DNA from: an uncultured Chloroflexota bacterium
GTDB taxonomy: Bacteria; Chloroflexota; Dehalococcoidia; UBA2247; RBG-13-53-26
Direction: 5' to 3'
Length of the DNA: 10,085 nucleotides
Assembly (NCBI GenBank): GCA_937860285.1
Contig: CALMBS010000343.1
Location: 1 to 10,085 of the forward strand
Shown: one piece after another, positions 1-7,637 of the stretch
Layout: the number at the start of each line of letters is the position of its first letter
Position numbering within the stretch: position 1 is the stretch's first letter
Notes under the pieces: model-generated
What the model saw: the letters and a program-made list of their open reading frames with translations, nothing else
Databases searched by the model: none
Told to the model about the DNA's origin: nothing
Position numbers and translations under genes: made by a program

Positions 1-1182
1 CTGCGGTCCGTGACCAGGATGGACCCGTACCAGCTGCCTGACCCCACCATCCTGTTCGACCAGTGGCAGCTCGACCCGGGCCAGCGGGAGCTGGCCATGA
101 AGATACTGGCCGAAGTGGCCATGATGCCGCCGGAGGCCATCAGCGCCCTGGATGAGGTCACCGTCCGGGAGTACCTGGAGCAGTACGAGGGCCTGCCCCC
201 CCGGTTCTTCGGGTACTTCGCCTTCCTGTCCCATGCCTTCAACGTGGGTCTGATAGACCTGGTGCCGATGTCGGAGGTGGTGAAGGCCTTCCAGCGGCTG
301 ATGGGTCAGCCGCTGGGCTATCCCAAAGGCGGCTACGGCCGCATGTCCGAGGATTTCGCCCAGGTGGTGAAGGACTGCGGCAGCGAGATCCGGATGAGGT
401 CAAGGGTAGACAGGATCCTGATAGAGGATGGCCGGGCGGCCGGCGTGGTCACCGAGGACGCCGTGTACCGGGCGCCTATCGTGGTCAGCAATGCTGGCCT
501 GCAGCCCACCGTCCTGAAGCTGGTCGGCGAGCAGCACTTCGACAAGGGCTACGTCAGCTACGTCAAAAGCCTCCTGCCCAGCAACGGCTTTACGGGTTGC
601 CACTGGGTCCTTGGTGAACCCGTCCTGGACTGTGGCCTCTACCAGGTGTGGGCTGATGATGCGTGGTGGGACCTGGACCGGCAGGACGAGGTCAAAAAGG
701 GCAAGGTGCCGGCTGACCTCATCATCACCTTGCTCGTTCCGACCAACTACGATCCGGACATGGGGCCTCCCGGCAAGCAGCTGCTGGTGTTCGGCACCCC
801 GTGCTCGTCCAGTCCCCAGGACAAGACCATAGAGGCCCTCTGGAGGAAGGCGGACCAGCAGATGGCTGAGATGTTCCCGGAGGTAGTGCCGGCGATCGAC
901 TCCAAGGGGCCGTACACCGGCCCGGCCCATGTGTCCTCACTGACCCGGGACCAGGTCCTGCCGGGGCAGGGTGGCGAGGCTTGCGGGCTCTGTGTCACCG
1001 TAGGGCAGTGCGGCAAGTACAAGCCCTCCGCCCGATCCCCCATCGCCGGACTGTTCTACGTCGGCTTCGACGCCGGCAGCACGGCCTTCATGGGCTCACA
1101 GCAGGCCGTCGACTCGGGGTTGAGGGTGGCGCCACTGGTCTACCGCCATCACCTCGAGAAGAGGCAGGCGGCCGCGTTCTGA
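1..1182 (+). CDS. FAD-dependent oxidoreductase, phytoene-desaturase-like (5' truncated by window edge)
   Basis: This is the C-terminal 393 residues of a flavin amine-oxidase/phytoene-desaturase-type oxidoreductase. The frame is open to base 1. The N-terminal Rossmann motif (GxGxxG) that binds the FAD ADP moiety is absent from the visible part, so the true start lies upstream; the GTG at 10 should not be taken as the start. Visible family signs, counting base 1 as codon 1, are a YPKGGYG segment near residue 107, an SNAG segment (VVSNAGLQ) near residue 163, and a C-terminal FAD-contact region starting GLFYVGFDAGS near residue 350 and continuing into AVDSGLRVA. These match the carotenoid isomerase/desaturase and related NAD(P)/FAD oxidoreductase families, which oxidise or isomerise C-C bonds of hydrophobic substrates. 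The substrate cannot be told from sequence, and no carotenoid genes are nearby to support a pigment role. The next gene lies 107 bp downstream on the same strand. Confidence 0.85.
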   Translation: MRSVTRMDPYQLPDPTILFDQWQLDPGQRELAMKILAEVAMMPPEAISALDEVTVREYLEQYEGLPPRFFGYFAFLSHAFNVGLIDLVPMSEVVKAFQRLMGQPLGYPKGGYGRMSEDFAQVVKDCGSEIRMRSRVDRILIEDGRAAGVVTEDAVYRAPIVVSNAGLQPTVLKLVGEQHFDKGYVSYVKSLLPSNGFTGCHWVLGEPVLDCGLYQVWADDAWWDLDRQDEVKKGKVPADLIITLLVPTNYDPDMGPPGKQLLVFGTPCSSSPQDKTIEALWRKADQQMAEMFPEVVPAIDSKGPYTGPAHVSSLTRDQVLPGQGGEACGLCVTVGQCGKYKPSARSPIAGLFYVGFDAGSTAFMGSQQAVDSGLRVAPLVYRHHLEKRQAAAF

Positions 1183-1253
1183 GGAGCGCGCCGGGGCATG
1201 TAAGGGAAAACCCTGACTGCTGGGACACGATCCGATCAGATTGACGCCGCCGG

Positions 1254-1259
1254 TATAAT
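1254..1259 (+). promoter_or_regulatory. Candidate -10 box (TATAAT) upstream of the PAS/HD-GYP gene
   Basis: A perfect TATAAT sits 31 bp before the ATG at 1290, a plausible place for a sigma70-type -10 box. No good -35 hexamer lies 16-18 bp upstream: the bases around 1231-1236 read TCCGAT. A TTGACG at 1241-1246 is only 7 bp from the TATAAT, too close to be its normal partner. The gap holds no obvious terminator for the upstream gene, so the downstream gene may also be read through. The call rests on the -10 match and its position only. Confidence 0.4.
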
Positions 1260-1289
1260 GGTGTCACTGGTCCTGATGCGAGGGGAGTC

Positions 1290-4200
1290 ATGCCTCGAAA
1301 GCTGAACAGGGTATCAACGTGGCCGCTGTTTGACCACCTGATGGAGGGCGCCGTCATCATCGGCGCCCGCGACACCAACGTGCTGCTGGCCAACCGGGCG
1401 GCGGCCGTCATGCTCGGCTATGACTCGGCAGAGGCCATGGCTGGTGCGGACCTGCTGGACCACTTTCCCCAGCCAGAGAGGGAGCGTGCCGCCAGCTTCG
1501 TGTCCGGCTGCCTGGCTGAGGAGGGACCGCCGGGGGGGATGGACAGCGACGCCGTCGCCCGTGACGGACGGCATCTCCGGGTGGCCGTGGCGGGGTTCCC
1601 CACGGAGCACGAGGGACGTCCCGCCCGGCTCATCCTGGTGGAGGACACGACCGCGCGGAGGGCCGCGGAGAAGGCGCTGGAAGCCAGCGAAGAACGGTTC
1701 CGCGCCCTCATCGAGAACTCCAGCGATGCCCTGGCCGTCGTCAACGCCGAGGGCCGGATAGTGTACGAAAGCCCCTCCTCACCGGCCGCTGGCGAAGAGA
1801 CGATCAGTGGCCTGTTCGGCTCCCGGCTGATGGAGGTCCTCCACCCGGACGACGTTCAGAAGGTCCTGGAGCTGTTTGAGTGGTTGAGGGGCCGCCCGGG
1901 GGAGGCCGTCTCATCGGAGGTGCGGTACAGGCGGAAAGACGGCTCCTGGGGCCGGGCGGAGGGCGTGGGACGCAACCTGCTGAACGACCCCAGGGTGAAC
2001 GCCATCGTCAACAACTACCGGGACATCACGGAGAAGAGGCGGGCCGAGGAGGCTCTGAAGGACAGCGAGGCCAATTACCGGGGCCTCTTTGAAGGTACCC
2101 AGACTGGCATCGAGGTGGTCAGCATGCAGACCGGCCGCGTGGTGCTGGCCAACGAAGCCGCCGGAAGGATGTGGGGCTTCCCTTCTGCCAACGATATCGT
2201 GGGCCTGGACCCGCTGGAGTTCCTCGAACCCGGGGACCGGGAATGGGTGACGCGCAGGATGATTGAGGCACTGGGAGGCCGCAGGCTGAATGAGGCCGTC
2301 GAAATGAGGGTCCGGGCGCAGGATGGACGGTGGGTCTGGATCAGCGGCACGGCCTGCAAGACCGAGTACCAGGGCCAGCCGGCCCTGCTCGTCTCCCTGG
2401 TGGATATCACTGAGAAGAGGAAGGCCGAGGACGCGCTCCGGGATAGCGAGAAGCGCTACCGCCTTCTGGCGGACAATGTGGAGGACGTCATCTTCCTGCT
2501 GAACATGGACTTCCTCCCGACCTACTTCAGCCCCTCCGTCACCCGCCTGACGGGATGGACCGTGGAAGAGGCGATGAGGGGCACCATGGAGAGGAGGCTG
2601 ACTCCGCGGTCTTTCGAGGTGGCTACGACCCTTCTGGCCCGGGCCATCGCCGATGAGCAGAGGGAGCCGGGCAGCGTGACCTCCCGTGGTTTCGAAATGG
2701 AGCTGGTCTGCCGGGACGGTTCCACCAGGCTGGTGGATGCCACGGCCACCTTCCTGCGCGACGCGGAAGGAAAGGCCATGGGGATTGTGGGGACACTTCA
2801 TGACATCACTGAGAGGCGGGTGGCCGAAGACGCCCTCATCGACAGCGAAAAGCGCTACCGGCTGCTGGCGGAGAATTTGTCCGATGTCATCTGGGTCGTG
2901 GACCTGAGCCTCAAGTTCACCTACGTCAGCCCCTCGGTGGAGCGCCTCCTGGGCTACACCGTTACGGAAGCCATGGCCATGCCGACGGACCGGGTAGTGG
3001 TCCCCGGCTCCTTTGAGAGGGCCATGAAGGTGATGGCCGAGGAACAGGAGAAGGAGAAGACGGGACAGTCGGACCTGGAGCGTTCGGTGATGCTGGAGCT
3101 GGAGCTGCCCCGCAAGGACGGTTCCACCGTGTGGACGGAGAACCGGGTCAGCTACCTCAGGGATGCGGCAGGGAAGGTGGTCGGCTTCCTGGGGGTGTCG
3201 CGGGACATCGGCGAACGCAAGAGGGCCCAGGATGCCTTGAAGATCAGCGAGGAGCGGTTCCGGACGATCTTCGAGGAGTCGCCTGTTGGCGCCGTGGTCT
3301 ATGACGCGGCGGGGAGGCCGCTGACGGTCAACAAGGCATGTGCCCGGATATTCGGCGTGACCGATGCCGCGGAGCTCTCGGGGCCATCGCTTCTCGATGA
3401 TCCTCTGCTGGGTGAGAAGGCCAGGAGGAAGCTGCAGGCGGGAAAGGTCGTCACCGGAGAGATGGAGATCGACCTGGATTCCGCCAAGAGAAAAGGCGGG
3501 TACAACATCGGGCGGGCGGGGGCCATGACGGTGCGCCTCTCAGTGAGTCCACTGGGGCCCAGACCCGACGGATCGCCCAGCGGCTACCTGGCCCTGGTGG
3601 AGGATGTCACGGAGAGAAGGAAGAGGGACGAAGCCCTGCGGGCCAGCGAAGAGCGCTTCCGCGGGCTGGTAGAGACCACCAGCGACTGGGTGTGGGAGGT
3701 TGACCGGCGGGGCGCCTACACGTATGTCAGCCCCAAGGTGGGCAACGTGCTGGGCTACGGCAGCCAGGAGATGGCCGGCAAGACGCCCTTCGATTTCATG
3801 CCCCTGGCGGAAGCGCGCCGCGGGTCCGCCGCCTTCAGCGCCAGTGTCGAGCAGGAGCAGCCCTTTGCCTTCCTGGAGAACGTTATGCGGCACAAGGACG
3901 GCCATCCCGTGGTGATGGAGACCAGCGGGGTGCCCTTCTTTGGCCCTGACGGGAAGCTGGCCGGATACCGGGGAGTCGGTCGTGACATAACGGAGCGCAA
4001 GGAGACGGCCAGGCGGTTGGAGCAGAGCCTCCGGAAGCTGGAGCGGACCATGGAGGCCGTCATACAGGCTATCTCCACCACCATGGAAACGAGGGACCCC
4101 TACACGGCCGGCCACCAGAAGAGGGTGACCCAGCTGGCCAGTCTCCTGGCGAAGGACTTGGGTCTGCCGGCCGCCCAGGTGGCGGGCATCCGCGTCGCCG

Positions 4201-4616
4201 GTCTGCTTCACGATATCGGGAAGATCTCCATACCCACCGAGATCCTCAGCAAGCCGGGGCAGCTGACGTCCACCGAGATGGCCATGATCAGGTTCCACCC
4301 CTCGGTGGGCTACGACATCCTTAAGAGCATCGAGTTCCAGTGGCCGGTGGCCGATATCATCCTGCAGCACCACGAACGGCTGAACGGGAGCGGCTATCCC
4401 TCGGGCTTGAGCGGCGACAAGATCCTGGTGGAAGCCAGGATTCTGGCGGTGGCCGACGTCGTCGAGGCCATGTCATCTCACCGGCCGTACCGGCCGGCGG
4501 TGGGCAGGGACAAGGCTCTGGAGGAGATCGCCCGCAACGGCGGTACGCTCTACGACCCGGTGGTGGTGGAGGCCTGCCTGATGGCCTTCAACGAGAAGGG
4601 CTTCACCTTCGAATAG
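1290..4616 (+). CDS. Seven-PAS sensor protein with C-terminal HD-GYP phosphodiesterase domain
   Basis: A 1108-residue soluble signalling protein predicted to sense ligands or redox through PAS domains and hydrolyse cyclic-di-GMP through an HD-GYP domain. Seven PAS/PAC units lie at about residues 5-125, 137-248, 265-375, 390-510, 525-637, 657-775 and 793-905. Each ends in the usual connector (D-I/V-T-E-R/K followed by an amphipathic helix and S-E-x-R-F/Y). A short helix (about 905-932) joins them to HD-GYP at 930-1108. The metal-site pattern is complete: H942, H974-D975 followed by IGK, H1003, H1027-H1028-E1029, and D1056; the GYP signature reads GSGYP at 1033-1037. I see no transmembrane segment, signal peptide, receiver, GGDEF, EAL or kinase domain, so it should act in the cytoplasm. 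GAGG at 1280-1283 places a ribosome binding site 6 bp before the ATG. What the PAS domains sense is unknown; none shows an obvious haem- or flavin-specific motif that I can identify. Confidence 0.93.
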   Translation: MPRKLNRVSTWPLFDHLMEGAVIIGARDTNVLLANRAAAVMLGYDSAEAMAGADLLDHFPQPERERAASFVSGCLAEEGPPGGMDSDAVARDGRHLRVAVAGFPTEHEGRPARLILVEDTTARRAAEKALEASEERFRALIENSSDALAVVNAEGRIVYESPSSPAAGEETISGLFGSRLMEVLHPDDVQKVLELFEWLRGRPGEAVSSEVRYRRKDGSWGRAEGVGRNLLNDPRVNAIVNNYRDITEKRRAEEALKDSEANYRGLFEGTQTGIEVVSMQTGRVVLANEAAGRMWGFPSANDIVGLDPLEFLEPGDREWVTRRMIEALGGRRLNEAVEMRVRAQDGRWVWISGTACKTEYQGQPALLVSLVDITEKRKAEDALRDSEKRYRLLADNVEDVIFLLNMDFLPTYFSPSVTRLTGWTVEEAMRGTMERRLTPRSFEVATTLLARAIADEQREPGSVTSRGFEMELVCRDGSTRLVDATATFLRDAEGKAMGIVGTLHDITERRVAEDALIDSEKRYRLLAENLSDVIWVVDLSLKFTYVSPSVERLLGYTVTEAMAMPTDRVVVPGSFERAMKVMAEEQEKEKTGQSDLERSVMLELELPRKDGSTVWTENRVSYLRDAAGKVVGFLGVSRDIGERKRAQDALKISEERFRTIFEESPVGAVVYDAAGRPLTVNKACARIFGVTDAAELSGPSLLDDPLLGEKARRKLQAGKVVTGEMEIDLDSAKRKGGYNIGRAGAMTVRLSVSPLGPRPDGSPSGYLALVEDVTERRKRDEALRASEERFRGLVETTSDWVWEVDRRGAYTYVSPKVGNVLGYGSQEMAGKTPFDFMPLAEARRGSAAFSASVEQEQPFAFLENVMRHKDGHPVVMETSGVPFFGPDGKLAGYRGVGRDITERKETARRLEQSLRKLERTMEAVIQAISTTMETRDPYTAGHQKRVTQLASLLAKDLGLPAAQVAGIRVAGLLHDIGKISIPTEILSKPGQLTSTEMAMIRFHPSVGYDILKSIEFQWPVADIILQHHERLNGSGYPSGLSGDKILVEARILAVADVVEAMSSHRPYRPAVGRDKALEEIARNGGTLYDPVVVEACLMAFNEKGFTFE

Positions 4617-4735
4617 ACCGGAACCCCTGCCGAAAAACGCAACCGGACGGTTCCGCCAGCTCCGACCAGAGACAGCTCATCCCGAAAGATCGGCGCACCG
4701 GCACGCTGGAGTGCATCGACTGGCAGGGGAGGCCT

Positions 4736-5167
4736 CTACAGCGCGTAGATCTCGGGGCCGAAGGTGCGGACCCAGTTCTTCTTCAGGACGCTGACGGCTT
4801 CCTTGGTCTTGTCCACCGCCATTATCACTATGGCCTGGTCGCTCTCGCCCCGGCCCAGGTAGGGGTACAGGTAGAGGACGTTGATCTTGGCGGCCTTCAG
4901 GGGCTTCAGCACCGCCACCAGGCCGCCGGGGTGGTCGGGCACTTCCACCGCGATGACATCCCTCTCCATCACGGCCAGGCCGATGCTGCGCAGGACGTTG
5001 ACGGTCTTGACGGGGTTGTCGGTGACGACCCTGACGGCGGCGGCTTCCTGGGTCTCCGCTACCGAAATAGCACGGATGTTGATGCCTTCCACTCCGAGAC
5101 GCTCACTGATGTCCATCAGGGTGCCCGGCAGGTTCTCCAGGGTTATCGAAATCTGCTTGATAGCCAT
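4736..5167 (-). CDS. Tandem ACT-domain protein linked to 2-oxoacid oxidoreductase
   Basis: A 143-residue protein made of two ACT domains (about 1-68 and 69-143). Each carries the family's turn after the first strand: PGTL at 14-17 and PGGL at 81-84. ACT domains are small-ligand (usually amino acid) binding modules that pair to form the ligand site. This stand-alone tandem form has no enzyme domain attached. Proteins of this size and type are often encoded beside 2-oxoacid:ferredoxin oxidoreductase or phenylacetate-CoA ligase genes, and here it is the last gene of the oxidoreductase operon. Its likely role is amino-acid sensing or regulation of that enzyme, but this is inferred from context. 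The ATG at 5167 is supported by a strong ribosome binding site, GAGGAG, 6 bp upstream (complement of 5174-5179). It follows the gamma subunit after a 79 bp spacer holding a palindromic repeat and converges with the PAS/HD-GYP gene. Confidence 0.88.
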   Translation of the reverse strand: MAIKQISITLENLPGTLMDISERLGVEGINIRAISVAETQEAAAVRVVTDNPVKTVNVLRSIGLAVMERDVIAVEVPDHPGGLVAVLKPLKAAKINVLYLYPYLGRGESDQAIVIMAVDKTKEAVSVLKKNWVRTFGPEIYAL

Positions 5168-5186
5168 GCTCTACTCCTCACCTGAT

Positions 5187-5254
5187 GCTGGCCCAGCCTG
5201 ACTCGTTGGCGCTGGGGCCCCAGCCCGGCTCATCAGCGCTGGGGCTTCAGCCCG
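5187..5254. repeat. Short palindromic repeat cluster (two near-identical 19-mers plus a degenerate unit)
   Basis: Two 19-base units, at 5209-5227 and 5236-5254, differ only at the two central bases (GCGCTGGGGC-CC/TT-CAGCCCG), a 27 bp offset. The first contains a perfect 14-base palindrome (5211-5224, GCTGGGGCCCCAGC). The second can form a GGGC/GCCC stem around TTCA. A shorter inverted repeat, GCTGG-C-CCAGC, at 5187-5197 looks like a degenerate third unit 24 bp away. The second unit overlaps the end of the gamma-subunit gene: the stop codon (complement of 5247-5249) lies in its loop. This resembles small interspersed GC-rich palindromes of the REP type, or an mRNA hairpin between two genes of one operon. 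Confidence 0.6.
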
Positions 5255-5822
5255 CCGCGCTGCGGGTGGAAGCCTCTCCCGGCCTCTTGGGCACGGCGAA
5301 ATCATATCCGGCCATGAGGGCCTTCTTGTTGGTGGCGATCAGCTTGGTCTTGGTCTTGAAGGTCTCCTTCAGTGTCTCGAAGATGGTGTCCATGGACACC
5401 AGGTTAGTCTTCTTGATGAACGCCCCCAGCATAACCATGTTGGCCCCCCTGGGATTGCCTATCTCCTCTGCCATGCGCGTGGCCGGCACTCCCAGCAGCT
5501 CGATGTCGCCCCGGGGTATGTCGGCTGTGACCAGGGAGGAGTTGTAGAGCAGCGCGCCCCCGGACTCGACCTGGTTCTGAAACTTGGCCAGGGAGGGCTG
5601 GCTCATGACCACGATGAACTCGGGCGAGGACGCCACTGGCGACGCGATCTCCTCGTCGGAGATGGCCACGGTGCAGTTGGCCGTCCCTCCCCGCACCTCC
5701 ACGCCATAGGATGGCAGGTAGGTCACGTGCTTGCCTTCGATCATGGCCGCCTGCGCCAGGTTGAGGCCCATGGAGAGGACCCCCTGGCCGCCGAAGCCGG
5801 CGAAGACAGTCTTAATGAGCAT
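5247..5822 (-). CDS. korC: 2-oxoacid:ferredoxin oxidoreductase, gamma subunit
   Basis: The 191-residue gamma subunit of a 2-oxoacid:ferredoxin oxidoreductase, the part of the complex that in this superfamily helps hold CoA and closes over the active site. The N-terminal glycine-rich motif GFGGQG is at residues 9-14 and the conserved segment SYGVEVRGGTANC at 38-50; length is normal for the family. The ATG at 5822 lies inside the end of the beta-subunit gene (11 bp overlap), implying translational coupling; a purine-rich AGGGGA lies just upstream. The C-terminal tail (PGEASTRSAAG) is encoded partly by the palindromic repeat and is probably not functionally important. The gamma sequence alone does not separate 2-oxoglutarate, branched-chain 2-oxoacid or other substrates, so the symbol follows the Kor/Oor four-subunit naming; vorC would be the alternative. 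Confidence 0.9.
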   Translation of the reverse strand: MLIKTVFAGFGGQGVLSMGLNLAQAAMIEGKHVTYLPSYGVEVRGGTANCTVAISDEEIASPVASSPEFIVVMSQPSLAKFQNQVESGGALLYNSSLVTADIPRGDIELLGVPATRMAEEIGNPRGANMVMLGAFIKKTNLVSMDTIFETLKETFKTKTKLIATNKKALMAGYDFAVPKRPGEASTRSAAG

Positions 5823-6567
5823 ACCGGTCCCCTGTCGTGTCCTTGATGATTCCCAGCGGGAAGATTTTGACCATTTCCTTCTCCACCCACTGCCAGGACT
5901 CCAGCACGCTCATCTTCCAGTTGACGGGGCAGGGAGAGAGGACCTCGACCAGCGCATAGCCCAAGTCATCCATCTGAATTCGAAAGGCCTTCTCAATGGC
6001 CTTCTTGGTCTTCCTGATGCTGGCCGGAGAGCTAATGGCCGTGCGCTCGACATAGACCACCCCGTCCAGGAGTGCCAGCATCTCGCTTATCCGCAGCGGA
6101 TGCCCCTCAATCCGGGAGTCGCGCCCGAAGGGGCTGGTGGTGGTGGTCTGGCCCAGCAGGGTGGTCGGCGCCATCTGCCCACCCGTCATGCCGTACACGG
6201 CGTTGTTCACAAAGACGGTGGTGATGCGCTCGCCTCTGTTGGCGCAGTGGATGGTCTCCGCGGTGCCGATGGCGGCCAGGTCGCCGTCGCCCTGGTAGTT
6301 GAGCACGACGGCCTCCGGGCAGGCCCTCTTGAGTCCGGTGGCCACCGCTGCCCCGCGGCCGTGGGCCGACTCGGCGAAGTCCACGTCTATGTAGTCGTAG
6401 GCGAAGACCGAGCAGCCGCACGGGGCCACGCCGACAGTCTTCTCCTTGATGCCCATCTCTTCGATGATCTCGCACACCAGGCGGTGGATGACGGAGTGGC
6501 CGCATCCGGCACAGTGATGGAAGGCCTTCCTCTTGAGCAGTGCGGGCCGGGTGTATACCTGGCTCAT
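5812..6567 (-). CDS. korB: 2-oxoacid:ferredoxin oxidoreductase, beta (TPP-binding) subunit
   Basis: The 251-residue catalytic subunit, binding thiamine pyrophosphate and a [4Fe-4S] cluster. It decarboxylates a 2-oxoacid and passes electrons towards ferredoxin, yielding acyl-CoA. The cluster-binding CAGCGH is at 19-24, with further cysteines at C50, C52 and C213. The TPP/Mg motif runs from GDGD at 93-96 to VNNAVYGMTGGQ at 120-131; HGRGAAVATG at 69-78 is also typical. The ATG at 6565-6567 overlaps the alpha-subunit stop as ATGA (4 bp overlap). The same frame stays open upstream to 6789, but that extension lies inside the alpha gene and has no family similarity, so the internal ATG beginning MSQVYTR is chosen. 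Subunit order and length match Kor/Vor-type enzymes. Substrate is uncertain. Confidence 0.93.
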   Translation of the reverse strand: MSQVYTRPALLKRKAFHHCAGCGHSVIHRLVCEIIEEMGIKEKTVGVAPCGCSVFAYDYIDVDFAESAHGRGAAVATGLKRACPEAVVLNYQGDGDLAAIGTAETIHCANRGERITTVFVNNAVYGMTGGQMAPTTLLGQTTTTSPFGRDSRIEGHPLRISEMLALLDGVVYVERTAISSPASIRKTKKAIEKAFRIQMDDLGYALVEVLSPCPVNWKMSVLESWQWVEKEMVKIFPLGIIKDTTGDRYAH

Positions 6568-7637
6568 GGCCGGCTGCAGCCTCTCTGGTAGTAGTGCCGG
6601 GCGATGACCCGGAGGACCTCGGCCGGCGTGGGGACCACGCCGCCTGGCCGGCCGTAGAAGAAGACATCGGCCTTGTCCCCTACAGCCAGGCGCACGTCCT
6701 CCAGCATCTGGCCCATGTTCAGCTCGAAGACCATGAAGTTCTTCGAGGTCTCGCACAGGGCCGCCAAGGTCTCTGTGGGGAAAGGCCACAGGGTTATGGG
6801 CCGGAAGAGGCCCACCTTCAGGCCGTAGCCCCGGGCATTCTTGACGGCGCCCCGGGCGATGCGGGCCCCGATGCCGAAGGCGACCACCACCAGCTCTGCG
6901 TCATCCACCATGAAGGACTCACTGGTGGTCTCTTCCTCGGCGATCAGCTGGTACCTCCGGTACAGGCTCCAGTTGAGCTCCTCCACGTCCCGCGGATTGG
7001 AGGACAGTATCTTGACGATGCGGCTGGGCCGGCCGGCGGCCCCCCGCAGGGCATCCGGCCTGACGGGCAGCGCTTCCGGAGCCTCGTGCTTGAATTCGAC
7101 CGGCTCCATCATCTGGCCCAGGATGGCATCAGCCAGGATCAGGACCGGGATGCGGTACTGGTCCGCCAGATCGAAGGCCCGGTGGGTGAGGTCGGCCAGC
7201 TCCTGGCCGGTGGAGGGGCCCAGCACGATGGTGCGGTAGTCGCCGTGTCCGCCCCCGCGCGTCGACTGGAAGTAGTCGGACTGCGAGGCGGAGATGCTGC
7301 CCAGCCCCGGACCCCCGCGGGTCACGTTCACGATGACCGCCGGAAGCTCGTTGGATGCCAGGTACGAGATGCCCTCCTGCTTCAGGCTGATCCCGGGGCT
7401 GGAGGAAGAGGTCATGGTCCTGACGCCGGCCAGGCTGGCCCCGTAGACCATGTTGATGGCGGAGATCTCGCTCTCGGCCTGGATGAAGGTGCACCCCTTC
7501 TTCCGTCCCAGGTGCTCCGCCATGTACTCGGTCAACTCGTTCTGGGGAGTGATGGGGTAGCCGAAGTAGCACTGGCAGCCGGCGCGGATGGCGGCCTCGC
7601 CGATTACGGCATTGCCGGCCATGAGGACTCTACTCAC
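6564..7637 (-). CDS. korA: 2-oxoacid:ferredoxin oxidoreductase, alpha subunit (VorB/KorA type)
   Basis: The 357-residue alpha subunit, supplying the pyrimidine-binding and transketolase-C-like domains of the complex. Typical motifs are GYPITP at 26-31, AESEISA at 54-60 and TSSSSPG at 76-82, then a conserved glycine-rich stretch (GGPGLG). The sequence reads most like the group named VorB in many genome annotations (3-methyl-2-oxobutanoate, i.e. valine-derived 2-oxoacid) but is also close to KorA, so valine/leucine/isoleucine 2-oxoacids and 2-oxoglutarate are both possible. The start is taken as the GTG at 7637, which gives the family-like beginning MSRVLMAGN; an ATG five codons later (7622) is the alternative. 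GAGGTG lies a few bases upstream of the GTG. It overlaps the ferredoxin gene by 8 bp and the beta gene by 4 bp. Confidence 0.92.
   Translation of the reverse strand: MSRVLMAGNAVIGEAAIRAGCQCYFGYPITPQNELTEYMAEHLGRKKGCTFIQAESEISAINMVYGASLAGVRTMTSSSSPGISLKQEGISYLASNELPAVIVNVTRGGPGLGSISASQSDYFQSTRGGGHGDYRTIVLGPSTGQELADLTHRAFDLADQYRIPVLILADAILGQMMEPVEFKHEAPEALPVRPDALRGAAGRPSRIVKILSSNPRDVEELNWSLYRRYQLIAEEETTSESFMVDDAELVVVAFGIGARIARGAVKNARGYGLKVGLFRPITLWPFPTETLAALCETSKNFMVFELNMGQMLEDVRLAVGDKADVFFYGRPGGVVPTPAEVLRVIARHYYQRGCSRP

Noticed and set aside
1241..1246. TTGACG as -35 box for the TATAAT at 1254
   Set aside because: Only 7 bp separate them, far from the 16-18 bp needed for a normal sigma70 promoter.
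1911..2801. Long antisense open frames within the PAS gene and across the oxidoreductase operon (e.g. 6540-7682 plus strand)
   Set aside because: These are expected in GC-rich coding DNA. Their predicted products are low-complexity, His/Gly/Arg-rich and without recognisable domains, while the opposite strand has clear protein families.
4617..4735. Bidirectional terminator between the convergent genes
   Set aside because: Only a weak inverted repeat (CGGAAC 4619-4624 with GTTCCG 4650-4655, 25-base loop) and a small AACCG/CGGTT repeat are present, without a T-run on either strand. Nothing else is visible in these 119 bp.
6568..6789. Longer beta-subunit start reaching 6789
   Set aside because: The extra 74 residues lie entirely inside the alpha gene, are Arg/Gly/Pro-rich as expected of an out-of-frame reading, and have no family similarity. 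The ATG at 6567 forms a standard ATGA overlap and starts a family-typical sequence.
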